A stretch of DNA of 64,000 nt from Skeletonema tropicum (Eukaryota; Bacillariophyta; Thalassiosirophyceae; Thalassiosirales; Thalassiosiraceae), in NCBI GenBank assembly GCA_037178625.1, contig CM074128.1, positions 434,001 through 498,000 of the forward strand, in the 5' to 3' direction. Both the position numbers and the translations under genes were made by a program. Shown here piece after piece: positions 1 through 9,750 of this stretch; the stretch's first letter is position 1, and each line of letters opens with the position of its first letter. The notes under the pieces are model-generated. The model did not search any database. It worked only from the letters and a program-made list of their open reading frames with translations, and was not told the DNA's origin.

Positions 1-1314
1 CGTCAGGTTCTCGCAATATTGCTGCTTTTGAATATCAGTCATATCATTCCTGTTCTTACTACTGCTGCTGGCCCTTTTTCCTACACGCCCTTCACCTTCA
101 CCGATAATCTCCCATTTGAATAGATTACAACCGTGCCCAATCCTTTCGGCATGCAAGTCTGTCACTGCCTCCATTATAGATTCTGGCCCATACGCCTCAC
201 CTGCATGAACAGTTTTGTGTAAAAATGATTGATGGGCAAGATCAAATGCCTCCCTATGATCAGAGGCGGGGTATCCAACCTCTGCGCCTGCAATATCCAA
301 TGCTACCACGGGTAGGATGTAGCCATTAAGTCCACCGCTATCACTACTCATAACATCACTTTGATCGGAGGTACAGCAAGCAGGGCACTCTTCACTATCA
401 CAATCATGACAACACTTTCCCTTCCTTCGTAAATTATTCACAGCGGTAACCAAAGCCACGCTAGCCAAGCCAAATACACGATGGGCATCTTCACCCTTGT
501 GCACTTCACAGAATGCTTCATAGTACGGGCTAAAGACTGGCAAGAAGAATCTCATAGCACAAGCGATAATTCCATATTGATGTGGTGGTGCATTAGGATG
601 ATACGGGTGCATCCCTTGCTTCTCTTTGAGATGTTGTATTTTCTCCTTTGTTTCTTCATCCAGCGGTAGCTCTGATATATACTCAATACTGCCCTCTGGT
701 TCCAGAAGGCGTTGTACATCTTCATCACTACCACGACGATATAAATAACGACTTAGTTGATCTAACTCATCTGCATCACGGACAGCCCGTTCCATCCCCT
801 TATTCACTGCACACACCACCTGCTCAATCGAAAATTTACCAGGAATCGCGTGCATCTGAGGCGCGAACCGTACTTCAATATGTCGTACTCCACAATTGTA
901 TGCATCCATTGTCACCTCATATGCCACACGTTCCAATGCTTCGGGTGTGGTGAGAACTTGAGTGATGTATCCAAATCCACGTAAATATTCTTCGAGACTG
1001 TTGTACGTTTGGGGAAACACCAAATCTTTCAATTCTTGCGCATCATAGGATGGTAACTCGACATTAGATAGCTGTGCTAGATCGATGAGTGTTTCGATAC
1101 GGATAGATCCGTCTAGATGGATGTGTAGGTCGGCTTTGGGGATGCGGAGAAGAAATTTCTGTAGATTGATTTTGGTATTCCACTTCTTATTGTTGTTGTT
1201 GTTGTCGTCGACGATGATATCATTGGTGTCACTTGCGTTTGATGCTGTGCTCCAATTATTGCTGCTTCTTGCATTGGGTGAATTATCGACGTTCATATTC
1301 GATAATATTGGCAT
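1..1314 (-). CDS. ADA: Adenosine deaminase, 5' part (gene runs off the left edge)
   Basis: The reverse strand is open for 438 codons from an ATG at 1314 to the window edge, so the C-terminus is missing. The enzyme family hydrolyses adenosine to inosine in purine salvage. Visible motifs are the metal-binding HxH in ADLHIHLDG (residues 64 and 66), the HAGE motif near 368-371 and RIGHG near 390-394. HAGE separates it from ADAL/MAPDA-type relatives. The first ~50 residues are Asn/Ser-rich and look disordered, with no clear targeting peptide. There is an unusual cysteine cluster around residues 299-314, in an insertion just before the LDIAGAE strand. The last metal-binding Asp lies outside the window. 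The family call is firm from the motifs; the role of the inserts is unknown. Confidence 0.9.
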   Translation of the reverse strand, partial: MPILSNMNVDNSPNARSSNNWSTASNASDTNDIIVDDNNNNNKKWNTKINLQKFLLRIPKADLHIHLDGSIRIETLIDLAQLSNVELPSYDAQELKDLVFPQTYNSLEEYLRGFGYITQVLTTPEALERVAYEVTMDAYNCGVRHIEVRFAPQMHAIPGKFSIEQVVCAVNKGMERAVRDADELDQLSRYLYRRGSDEDVQRLLEPEGSIEYISELPLDEETKEKIQHLKEKQGMHPYHPNAPPHQYGIIACAMRFFLPVFSPYYEAFCEVHKGEDAHRVFGLASVALVTAVNNLRRKGKCCHDCDSEECPACCTSDQSDVMSSDSGGLNGYILPVVALDIAGAEVGYPASDHREAFDLAHQSFLHKTVHAGEAYGPESIMEAVTDLHAERIGHGCNLFKWEIIGEGEGRVGKRASSSSKNRNDMTDIQKQQYCENLT

Positions 1315-1691
1315 TACAAGCGGATAGTTCGACCTTCCAATAAGTTTGCTGTTGCGGGTGTTATTGATAGGGGCAACAATTTGTGATCATATACTTAGCA
1401 ACCAGCAACCAAATATGCAGCTTCCTCCTTCCAGTAGCCATTTGACAAGATGTTCCGATTTCTACGAAGGAGTTAGTATACTATTTTGCGCGTGTCTCAT
1501 TAGGGTTCTCATTAGGGTTAGGCCCGCAGCCAGCGGCATTTTCATTTTATTGAGGCTGGGCATACTTAGCATGATCAGAACAGGATGAGCACAGGCATTC
1601 CTAACAGAGTGCACATGGTAGATATCAAAATGACGAATTATTATTATGTTAAGCTTTTGTATAAGAATACTGTCACGAGTGTATTGTGTCT
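1315..1691. other. Intergenic: upstream of ADA, 3' end of the neighbouring gene
   Basis: No gene seen. It should hold the ADA promoter and the 3' end of the large minus-strand gene. A short motif with two TTAGGGTT units lies near 1499-1518; it is too short to call a telomeric tract. Confidence 0.5.
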
Positions 1692-4600
1692 CTATTGTTT
1701 AGGAGAGCAGCAGAGAACATGCTTTTTCATTCCCACATCAGGTTCCCATGATGTTTCCTTCATCTCCATATGTGACATACATGTCTTCTCTCCAGATAGT
1801 GAAACCCATAGATTTTCTTTTCCATATATAGGTGCCCATTGTTCTCCTTCTTCGTTTATATCGATGCCATGACCTCCGATAGGTTTGGATTCTGATCCTT
1901 CGGGACAGTATGCTACATAAGGACAAAGCTCCATCTTTTTACCATTCTGGTGAACACTATCGTGCTGCTCACAGAAGGAAAATGCATCTTCGTGAGAACC
2001 AGAATTCCATCCATCTGTCACACTAAACCATCTTGGGGCAACTGTTCCTAGGAATGCACTCTCGCCATGGTCGGGTTTGTTGGGATTTCCTCCACTTATT
2101 GGGACTTTGTTGTCTTCTGACAGATAAATCCCTGATGCTGCATTGCAGCAAAGAATATTTTGCTTCATATCTTTAGATGATCCATCCAGGCCCCACTCTG
2201 GATCATGGTGATTCATTTCAAAATATTCCTCACATGTGTGAGGTAGGGCCTGACTCATCTTGCCAACCAACACCCATCCGTTCTGTCTATCGCTTACGGG
2301 TGCCCACTGTATACCTTCAAACGCATCCTTTTGCAAGTACAGAGGCTCATTCTCTCTTGGACCCTGCGGACAGTAAGCTTGACGCGGACAGAGGTACCAA
2401 TGACCATTATTTGGTTGAGGAAGAGATTCACAAAAAGCTCTTGCGTCGTCGTAAGTTCCACCTAACCAACCGAGACGGCTATCAAACCATTCAGGATGAT
2501 AAGTGTTTTGTGTAACAATCTCTAGCATGGACATTGAGGAAGAATTATTCCCATTTTGTGCCACGTTGTCAGAGCCATTCTCTTCAGTTTTAGTTTCCTC
2601 GGCATCAATATCCTCAGTTTCGGTGACAATCTCTTCCTCGACAGTCGCAGTGTCAGAGTCGACATTACTTTCCTCTCCCTCCGGTTGAGGTTGACAGCAC
2701 ATGACATGCCTCGTAATTTCTTCATTATTGGCCCCAGTCAATCCCCAGCTTGGAGATTCTCCTTCGTTGGCACTATACAGGTTGCATTCGCCTCCAGCCC
2801 CAACTTGCACCCACTCATTGAAGCCGTCTGAAACTGCAGCCCAAGATTCGCCTTGGTCCTTCCTTCCACCCAAAACTTTCTTGTTGCCTCCCGGGCAATA
2901 TACGTTGTGGGGACAAGGAATGTAGCCGTTTATCTCGTTGCAAAATTCCATTGATTCATCATATGTTTGGCCTTTCCATCCAGTCTCACGATCAAACCAA
3001 GTGGGGTTATAACTTTGTGTCAGTTCTACTTCGAGCTTTTCAAAGTCTAACTCAGAACCTTGAAAGTCACCGACATCTCCTGCATCCGATTCAAGCACAT
3101 CGCCGTCTACATCAGATTCTTCATCATCATTTGGCGGAGGAACTGGTGGATTTGTTGCTGTGATTACGTAGTGATCAACCACATAATCTGGTTCTTCTCC
3201 ATTTTGCAATCCATGCCCCCGACAACACATGATATGCCTTGTTATCGCTTCACTATTCGCACCGCTGACTCCCCAATCAGGTTTCGTCCCAAATTTTGCA
3301 GAATAAAGTTCACAAACATCTCCGACGCCTACGTACACCCACTCATTCTCCTGATTTACTACAGGTGCCCAACTTTCTCCATCCTCATTTTGCATCCCTG
3401 CCATAAGATGTTTTTGGTCTGGACAATACACTTCATACGGGCATGGAATATAATTATGATAAGCATCACACCACATCACTGCCTCCTGATAAGTTTGTCC
3501 TTGCCATCCAGCATTGCGATCATACAAAATAGGACGATATGCCAGAGATACTTCTTCAAACAACTGTTTCAGTTGAGTTTCAGTTGCAATCGCATCATCG
3601 ACCGTTTCTGGAGACGAATTCACCACCTCTCCAGAGACATTTGAATCAGAGGATGACCCTAGGCAACACAAAATGTGCTTCTTGACTGATGGCGGCATCG
3701 TGTCCACCGACTCTACAGAAGAATTCACAGAGCATGTGCGCATCCCTTCTTTTCCTATCATTACCCACTGATTTCTATCGGAGCTAATGGGAGCCCACTG
3801 CTCACCTTCATACGCATCCATTTCACCAAACAATGGTTTGTCGTGCGAAGGTCCATTTGGGCAATAGGCTTCCAAAGGACACAGTTGCCTTGTACCAGCT
3901 TGGTCGTTTCCAACCTTGATATACTCACAAAACCGCTTTGCATCCTCGTGTGTGGTCCCTGACCAAAGTGGGTCACTGAACCAGTGCGGATCAAAGTATT
4001 CGATTTGCTTTTCAGTAAGCAAAATCATCTCTTCGGACCCATCGTGAATCTTTTCCCATGTTTCCTTTATACTGTCTCTCCACTCTTCATCCTCTTTCCA
4101 ATCTGGGAGAGGTTTCGCTTTCTTCTTTTGTTGAATGTCTTTAAATCCATGTGTAATCGCCGACACCAATGAAACAACCATAACTAAAAATGCAAGGCAG
4201 ATGGCCCCATACAGCATTGCACGCTTGCACTTCTTGGATCGAAAGATAGGGTACTTGTATTGAGAGTGCTGCCGCTGATAGAAGTAATGCAGATTAGAAT
4301 GACTTGCGGGAGTAACTCCCAACTCATCACACATGTCATTGAAACGTTGCATCGACTCCATTTCTTCTTTGTCAATGCGTCCTTTTCGTTTCAAGGATTT
4401 TATTTCATCATCTCGTTGGAGCATGTGCATTCCATAGAGTCCACTATCAACAATATTGTCATTCTGACTGGAGGGTGGTGGTATACCATATTCCATCTCT
4501 TCATTGGTCCTTCGATTATTCTTTTTGGATAGAATACGAGCACCCTCCCCACCACCGCCCAGCACATCATCATCATAATTGGCAAAATCATAATCATTCT

Positions 4601-5582
4601 CCACACCACGACCAATCTTCTCCAACAGCTTTTCAGGGCCTGTCGTTCTGTCCTTATACTTCGTCTTGACCGCCACGGCAGCATTTGTAGCCACAATCTT
4701 GGTCTTGGTGGCGGCAGCTTTCAGTGCTACTTCTGCCTTGAGACGAAAGGCGGCAGTGGTGGATGCAGCGGTTGGATGGTTGTTGGCAGCTAATCGTTTC
4801 ATTTTGGATGATTTGGAATTATGAGATCCTTCTTGTGTACTGTTGTTCCCTTCCTCCTCGTCATCACTATCATCAAAGTAGTTTTGAGTATTATTTGCAG
4901 TAATGTTCCCTTCCTCGACGTCCTTACAGAACTTGTCAAGTACGGCAACCTTGTGACCCTCCTTCCTCCTTTCGTGTAAATTCAGTGGACGATGCTTCAC
5001 AGTGTGAAAGGGGACAACCAATTCATCCTCGTCAGTAACCATTTCTGTGCTATTCCCATTCAGACCCGTAGTATCATCTTTATCTTTGGCTTCGTCAAGG
5101 TAGTCCTTGTAAACCGACATGACGGCCGAGGCTCGATCTTGAAGAGTGATTTCCTTCTTGGCCAACGCTGCCCTCTTCGATGTCGATGATGTCGATTTCT
5201 GACCTGCAGTATTATTATCTTCACCGCTAATACCATTTGCAGCAGCGTCATAAAAGAGAGGAGATTCTCCAGCGGCTAGCGAAGATATAGCAGCTACCGT
5301 CTCAGCAGAATATGCTGATTTTTTACCCACTTTGGATTCCATAGCATTGTTTGGAACACGTTTATCATCAGTTTCCACTGCCCTAACGACACCATCTTCA
5401 CTACTGATATTAGTAACACTGTCATTTAATTTCTCCTTGCGTATTGTGTTGGCCACCTCCAGAAGAGCCCCAATGGATGTCTTCGGCGCATCTTGTGGTT
5501 TGCCGTCATCGATCTTCATTCCAGCGGCTTCAGGCCTTGTCGTGGCCGATTCTTCAACTACTCCCCCACCTACTGTCGACAT
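1692..5582 (-). CDS. Large single-pass membrane protein with five Cys-rich DUF7495-like repeats
   Basis: 1,296 residues from ATG 5582. Residues 1-450 are acidic, Asn/Ser-rich and look disordered. One hydrophobic helix follows at about 455-478 (ICLAFLVMVVSLVSAI), preceded by basic residues, which suggests a type II protein with the large C-terminal part outside the cytosol. That part holds five repeats of ~110 residues, at about 527-639, 679-785, 857-961, 1025-1144 and 1181-1295. Each has the pattern WF..GW.G.TY..A..FC, then CP..YCP.G, then E.WAP, N.WV.VG and H..CC. Acidic linkers separate them. The protein ends five residues after the last CC, as do its two relatives. I think this is the diatom family DUF7495, recalled without a search; no function is known. 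It is arranged head-to-head with the homologue at 5999. Confidence 0.85.
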   Translation of the reverse strand: MSTVGGGVVEESATTRPEAAGMKIDDGKPQDAPKTSIGALLEVANTIRKEKLNDSVTNISSEDGVVRAVETDDKRVPNNAMESKVGKKSAYSAETVAAISSLAAGESPLFYDAAANGISGEDNNTAGQKSTSSTSKRAALAKKEITLQDRASAVMSVYKDYLDEAKDKDDTTGLNGNSTEMVTDEDELVVPFHTVKHRPLNLHERRKEGHKVAVLDKFCKDVEEGNITANNTQNYFDDSDDEEEGNNSTQEGSHNSKSSKMKRLAANNHPTAASTTAAFRLKAEVALKAAATKTKIVATNAAVAVKTKYKDRTTGPEKLLEKIGRGVENDYDFANYDDDVLGGGGEGARILSKKNNRRTNEEMEYGIPPPSSQNDNIVDSGLYGMHMLQRDDEIKSLKRKGRIDKEEMESMQRFNDMCDELGVTPASHSNLHYFYQRQHSQYKYPIFRSKKCKRAMLYGAICLAFLVMVVSLVSAITHGFKDIQQKKKAKPLPDWKEDEEWRDSIKETWEKIHDGSEEMILLTEKQIEYFDPHWFSDPLWSGTTHEDAKRFCEYIKVGNDQAGTRQLCPLEAYCPNGPSHDKPLFGEMDAYEGEQWAPISSDRNQWVMIGKEGMRTCSVNSSVESVDTMPPSVKKHILCCLGSSSDSNVSGEVVNSSPETVDDAIATETQLKQLFEEVSLAYRPILYDRNAGWQGQTYQEAVMWCDAYHNYIPCPYEVYCPDQKHLMAGMQNEDGESWAPVVNQENEWVYVGVGDVCELYSAKFGTKPDWGVSGANSEAITRHIMCCRGHGLQNGEEPDYVVDHYVITATNPPVPPPNDDEESDVDGDVLESDAGDVGDFQGSELDFEKLEVELTQSYNPTWFDRETGWKGQTYDESMEFCNEINGYIPCPHNVYCPGGNKKVLGGRKDQGESWAAVSDGFNEWVQVGAGGECNLYSANEGESPSWGLTGANNEEITRHVMCCQPQPEGEESNVDSDTATVEEEIVTETEDIDAEETKTEENGSDNVAQNGNNSSSMSMLEIVTQNTYHPEWFDSRLGWLGGTYDDARAFCESLPQPNNGHWYLCPRQAYCPQGPRENEPLYLQKDAFEGIQWAPVSDRQNGWVLVGKMSQALPHTCEEYFEMNHHDPEWGLDGSSKDMKQNILCCNAASGIYLSEDNKVPISGGNPNKPDHGESAFLGTVAPRWFSVTDGWNSGSHEDAFSFCEQHDSVHQNGKKMELCPYVAYCPEGSESKPIGGHGIDINEEGEQWAPIYGKENLWVSLSGEKTCMSHMEMKETSWEPDVGMKKHVLCCSPKQ

Positions 5583-5998
5583 GGGTATCGTGGAGACGTC
5601 CGAACGCAAGTGGTGGCTACTATTATATTATTGGCTACTGATACCAATGATTATTTGGTTCCCGTGATTATTTGTTGCCGATAGGAGCCGATATGTATTG
5701 TATCGCCTGCTACGGATTGAAAAGGAGAAATTTGTCAAAAAAAAATAAGGCTGGTTCGGTTTCTACGTCGGAATCTGTATGGTAGAGTCTTAAAATCTGG
5801 CGCCAAATGAAGCTTTTTTCCGCGAACGGTTTCGGGCTGCTGCTGCTGGCGCTGCATGCTGCCTGTATTGCTGTGGCGAAGGACATGTTCATGTCCGTCA
5901 AGTAGTACATATTCAGTAGCCTTTCAATAGCCCGCCTGCATGCAGCCAATGATCAATTAACAATTCGACAGGGAAGGTATTCTACTAACTGTAAGATC
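5583..5998. promoter_or_regulatory. Bidirectional promoter between the two DUF7495-like genes
   Basis: This 416-bp spacer separates the ATG codons of two divergent paralogues, so it must serve both, including their 5' UTRs. It has no coding potential that I can support. The most distinctive motif is an E2F-like site at 5798-5807. Confidence 0.6.
5798..5807 (-). promoter_or_regulatory. E2F/DP-like site
   Basis: Reads TTTGGCGCCA on the minus strand, matching the eukaryotic E2F consensus TTTSSCGC. Its place in the shared promoter suggests cell-cycle-phased expression of both membrane proteins. This is an inference from motif only. Confidence 0.35.
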
Positions 5999-8977
5999 AT
6001 GAGCGAATTGGACGAGGAAAGAGCTGACGAGGCGGCCAGCCATGCGTTGCCTACGAGTTCCAATGGTGAAGTCGATCTGCTTGATAGCGCCGCCGCCGCC
6101 GCCTCTGAAGCTCAACCCGAAACTAATGGAGAGGCCACTAACGCTGAAAATGAAGAAGAAGAATTTCATGACACTGCAGAAGATCTATCTAATGAAGAAA
6201 ACGAAAATATCTTGACTGATGGCGACTCGCCGCCTAATATTGCGTCAGTGACAGCACTAGTGAATGAGATCCGTGGGGTTAATACTGAGACAGAGAGCCC
6301 ATTGCTATCACAAAAGATCGAGGCAATGGAACAAGGATCACGCTACCGAGACGACCCCAACAGCGATGAGTCAGATCTTCATTACTATTCGACCTCCTCT
6401 CCTTCTGCGGGAGTATGGTCATCGTCCCAAAGACCACAGCTACGAAGTGGAACTAGATACAACTTCATTGGATCCTTCATTCGATCCAAAACCTTCACTT
6501 ATTGCGCCATCGTTTCCACTTTAGTTGCCATAGCTATAGGAATATCTGCAGCTGTCACGAAAGGGTTTGAGCATACTCAACATAGGAATGATCTGTTGCA
6601 TCCAAAGTGGGAGAATGATGAGGTGATAATGCCACAAGAAGATCCACAGCAGCTTGACGGAGGAGAAGCAACTGTCTGGATCAAGAATCCACCAGACACT
6701 TCTGATAATGAAGGGTCAATCATGCAGGTGGATATATCGTCACTACCCTCTGAAGCGTACACAGGCGAGCAAGAGGCTGAAGTGTACACTGACAAGCAAG
6801 ATGGGTTGGACTATCAACTTGCAAACACATACATTCCAATTTGGTTCAGTAGGGAGACGGGATGGAATGGTTCTAATCACGCCGAGGCAATGGAATTTTG
6901 TAATTCTCGTGATGATACATCCCTCGTTTTCGCGCCCTGTCCATACGACGTGTATTGTCCAGGTGGTAAGAAGAAATTGATATTCAACGAAGAAGCTGAC
7001 GAAGCGGTTTCATGGGCACCAGTGTTGGAAGCAAACAAATGGGTACAAGTTGGTAGTGGAGGAAACGTATGTGAGAGTATGGTGATACATGATTTGGGTG
7101 AGCAGTTAACGAGGCACATCATGTGCTGTTTGGAGACACCTTTGGTCTTGAATGTTATGTACACTGGTGGTGGTGTTCAGTCTCCACCAAATGTCGAAGA
7201 AGAAGGGGGCGATGGTAATGTCGATGATCCAATCCCGCCTCCTCCGATGACAACAGTGTCGAGCAATAATGTAGGAGATGGATCGGTGGGGTCGACTTTG
7301 CCTTCATTGTCACAGTCGCTAGTTGACAAGTATCATCCTCACTGGTTCAGTGATGAATTTGGCTGGTCTGGGACGACATATGATGATGCGAAAAAGTTTT
7401 GTGAATTTATTAAGATTGGAAAAGACCAAGATGACACGTATCAACTGTGTCCTCTAGATGTCTACTGCCCATATGGACCAATAGACGACAAGCCACTGTA
7501 TTTTGATATGGATGCATTTGAAGGTGAGCAGTGGGCTCCTATTGGTGACGAAAATGAGCGCTGGGTGGTGATAGGGAATTCAGCGCAGCAGACATGCGTT
7601 TTGAATCCTTTTGGATTGTCAGTGAACACGTTGCCATCAACAGTAAAAAAACATATCATGTGCTGCCAAGTGCCAGACGAATCACCTACTTCCGCATCAG
7701 GAAATAATAATGACAACCCAGAAGTTACCCTCGAACACTATGACTATGAAGGAGAATCCTTCAAGGAGCTGAATCCAGTTTGGTTTGGCACAGATGAATG
7801 GATCTCAGGGAGCCACGATGATGCATTGCATTTCTGCAACTTCAAAGGGAAAGCTCTGTGCCCTTACGCGGCATATTGTCCTGATGGACCTGGAAAGCAT
7901 CCTGTCGACGGTTGGGTAGGAACTAAAGAGTTTGAAGAACAATGGGCTCCAATATCACAGCCTAATCACTGGGTTCTTATTGGGGCCGAGAACAATAACC
8001 CATTCTCTCAGTGTAAAGTTACAGATTCGCCATCATTTGGATTCGATAAGTCTCAGCCTGAACTGAAATTACACATCATGTGTTGCGATGAGGAGCAATC
8101 TGACTCCAGCGTTACGGTTGTAGAGACTCCTAACTTGGAACCTACTAGCACAGAGAAACCAGAATCAAGCCTGGAACAATTTGATTTTGAAGCTTCTGTC
8201 TTGAACGAGCTGAATCCAGTTTGGTACAGTTCCAACGATGATGAATGGAACTCTGGAAGCTATGGAGATGCAATGGATTTCTGCAACATTAAAGGGAAAG
8301 CTCTGTGCCCTTACGCGGCATATTGTCCCTACGGTCCTGGAAAGCATCCTGTCGACGGTTGGGTAGCAACGAAAGAGTTTGAAGAACAATGGGCTCCAAT
8401 ATCACAGCCTAATCACTGGGTTCTTATTGGGGCCGAGAACAATAACCCATTCTCTCAGTGTAAAGTTACAGATTCGCCATCATTTGGATTCGATAAGTCT
8501 CAGCCTGAACTGAAATTACACATCATGTGTTGTGATGAGGAGCAATCTAAGACTCCCACCTTGGAAGCTAGCAGCAGCGCAGCAAGTACCTCAGTCAATC
8601 CCATTGACGAAAGTTCCGGTCCGGAATCGTCGTTACCAGTTTGGTTTGATAGGAACGATGGGTGGTACGGCGAGGGTTACGACTCAGCAATATCATTTTG
8701 CCTTGGGAAGCAGAAAACACTCTGCCCAGTTGAAATGTACTGCCCCAATGGTCCAACGAGGGCCCCTTTCCAAGGGTCTGGTGGATCGTCTGAAATAGAG
8801 CAATGGGCTCCTGCGTCTGACAAAGAAAATTATTGGATTATGATCGGTTTCTATGAGAAGGATGAAAAGACAATATGTCAGGATCAAGAATATATCCTGG
8901 GTGGCTATCCTCCATGGGGTCTGGATGGATCATTTTCTGAACATAAGCAGCATATTTTATGCTGTCCTTCAACGTAA
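5999..8977 (+). CDS. Large single-pass membrane protein with five Cys-rich DUF7495-like repeats (paralogue)
   Basis: 992 residues from ATG 5999. It has an acidic, Ala/Glu-rich N-terminal region and one hydrophobic helix at about 165-187 (AIVSTLVAIAIGISAAV). Five Cys-rich repeats follow at about 277-377, 444-556, 590-695, 737-845 and 878-989, with the same WF..GW, FC, CP..YCP, EQWAP, WV.IG and HIMCC landmarks as the divergent neighbour. Repeat 2 resembles repeat 1 of that neighbour more than its own siblings (shared PHWFSD, KKH and QLCPL features), so repeats were exchanged or duplicated before the pair settled. Repeats 3 and 4 are nearly identical over most of their length. The protein ends right after the final CC. 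It is probably a type II surface or secretory-pathway membrane protein; the function is unknown. Confidence 0.85.
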   Translation: MSELDEERADEAASHALPTSSNGEVDLLDSAAAAASEAQPETNGEATNAENEEEEFHDTAEDLSNEENENILTDGDSPPNIASVTALVNEIRGVNTETESPLLSQKIEAMEQGSRYRDDPNSDESDLHYYSTSSPSAGVWSSSQRPQLRSGTRYNFIGSFIRSKTFTYCAIVSTLVAIAIGISAAVTKGFEHTQHRNDLLHPKWENDEVIMPQEDPQQLDGGEATVWIKNPPDTSDNEGSIMQVDISSLPSEAYTGEQEAEVYTDKQDGLDYQLANTYIPIWFSRETGWNGSNHAEAMEFCNSRDDTSLVFAPCPYDVYCPGGKKKLIFNEEADEAVSWAPVLEANKWVQVGSGGNVCESMVIHDLGEQLTRHIMCCLETPLVLNVMYTGGGVQSPPNVEEEGGDGNVDDPIPPPPMTTVSSNNVGDGSVGSTLPSLSQSLVDKYHPHWFSDEFGWSGTTYDDAKKFCEFIKIGKDQDDTYQLCPLDVYCPYGPIDDKPLYFDMDAFEGEQWAPIGDENERWVVIGNSAQQTCVLNPFGLSVNTLPSTVKKHIMCCQVPDESPTSASGNNNDNPEVTLEHYDYEGESFKELNPVWFGTDEWISGSHDDALHFCNFKGKALCPYAAYCPDGPGKHPVDGWVGTKEFEEQWAPISQPNHWVLIGAENNNPFSQCKVTDSPSFGFDKSQPELKLHIMCCDEEQSDSSVTVVETPNLEPTSTEKPESSLEQFDFEASVLNELNPVWYSSNDDEWNSGSYGDAMDFCNIKGKALCPYAAYCPYGPGKHPVDGWVATKEFEEQWAPISQPNHWVLIGAENNNPFSQCKVTDSPSFGFDKSQPELKLHIMCCDEEQSKTPTLEASSSAASTSVNPIDESSGPESSLPVWFDRNDGWYGEGYDSAISFCLGKQKTLCPVEMYCPNGPTRAPFQGSGGSSEIEQWAPASDKENYWIMIGFYEKDEKTICQDQEYILGGYPPWGLDGSFSEHKQHILCCPST
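7844..8548 (+). repeat. Near-identical 258-bp intragenic duplication (7844-8101 and 8291-8548)
   Basis: The two copies are 447 bp apart and differ at about seven positions by my count. They encode most of repeats 3 and 4 of the surrounding gene, while the flanking linkers and repeat starts are diverged. This fits recent gene conversion or unequal exchange within the gene. Confidence 0.85.
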
Positions 8978-9126
8978 AGACCGAAAAGAGTATGCTGACA
9001 ACCGAAAAAACGCATAGATGTCAGCTAGCAGAATTTGTTTCAAATAATATTACACTCTAAATATCCATTATTTACAAAGAAGGGTACAGAAGAGACACCC
9101 TATTGCCTATTGTGCAGCAAACATTA

Positions 9127-9750
9127 TTACGCAGCTGCGGAAGAAGACGGCAGTCTTGGTATTTCGGGTAAATCGGTGATGCCGCAAGGAGATGGCATTG
9201 AAGACTCATCATCATCATCTTGCTTCATATATTCTGCAAATATGTCAGCGGCAATTCGGGCATCCTCCTCTGCAATCTGTATTGCATACGCCATCGCTTC
9301 CTCTGAATATTCTACATACTTACATGCCAACTCGTAGCCTCGAAGTGGGTTCTCATGATCCTGGTGCTCTCTTATTAAACTGATGACACCAGATCGTAGG
9401 CGATTTCTGCCGTGAGTCTCGTCAGTGATGTGTTCCATTCCTCGCAATGATTCGCCTATGATCTCATAATGGGCAGGGTGACAATTGTAGACAATACCGC
9501 TTTGAGGAGAAGGTGCCTTTTGCCCCGGACGAGTCTTGAGGTGATGAAGAGCGGCTAGATTCTTGGCTCGTTTCTTCATTGAGACGATCTCCTCGTGTGT
9601 GAACCAAGGGTAGTAAGTCTGTTGTAGGCCGTCGTCATCAATAGTAGTTCTGCGCAATCGAACTTCATTAGAAAATGAAACAGTCTTCTTCTTTATGCAC
9701 AGCCTCTTGCATTTTTTTTGTTTGCATAAGTCATCTGATTTCAAGGACAT
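9127..9750 (-). CDS. Diatom-type hypothetical protein, 207 residues
   Basis: Open from ATG 9750 to 9127. An upstream in-frame stretch to 9912 begins with TTG only, so I use the ATG. The protein has a basic Lys/Cys patch, then TVSFSNEVRLR, then a YYPWFTHEEI motif, and a C-terminal helical region with GMEHITDE, an EHQDHENPLRGYELACKYVEY stretch and a DARIAADIFAEY end. This layout matches a large family of unknown function that is common in diatoms (a V.FS..V motif, a WFT..E motif, then G.E and Q..G...a..Y helices). There is no signal peptide or membrane segment. It lies tail-to-tail with the DUF7495-like gene ending at 8977, 149 bp away. I cannot assign a function. Confidence 0.7.
   Translation of the reverse strand: MSLKSDDLCKQKKCKRLCIKKKTVSFSNEVRLRRTTIDDDGLQQTYYPWFTHEEIVSMKKRAKNLAALHHLKTRPGQKAPSPQSGIVYNCHPAHYEIIGESLRGMEHITDETHGRNRLRSGVISLIREHQDHENPLRGYELACKYVEYSEEAMAYAIQIAEEDARIAADIFAEYMKQDDDDESSMPSPCGITDLPEIPRLPSSSAAA

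Noticed and set aside
1499..1518. TTAGGGTT-type telomere-like words
   Set aside because: Only two interrupted units; too short for an interstitial telomere tract and expected by chance in AT-rich spacer.
2177..3644. Long plus-strand frames opposite the first DUF7495-like gene
   Set aside because: They are antisense shadows of a gene with strong motif evidence. The same holds for plus-strand frames opposite the dynamin, nucleotidyltransferase and array genes.
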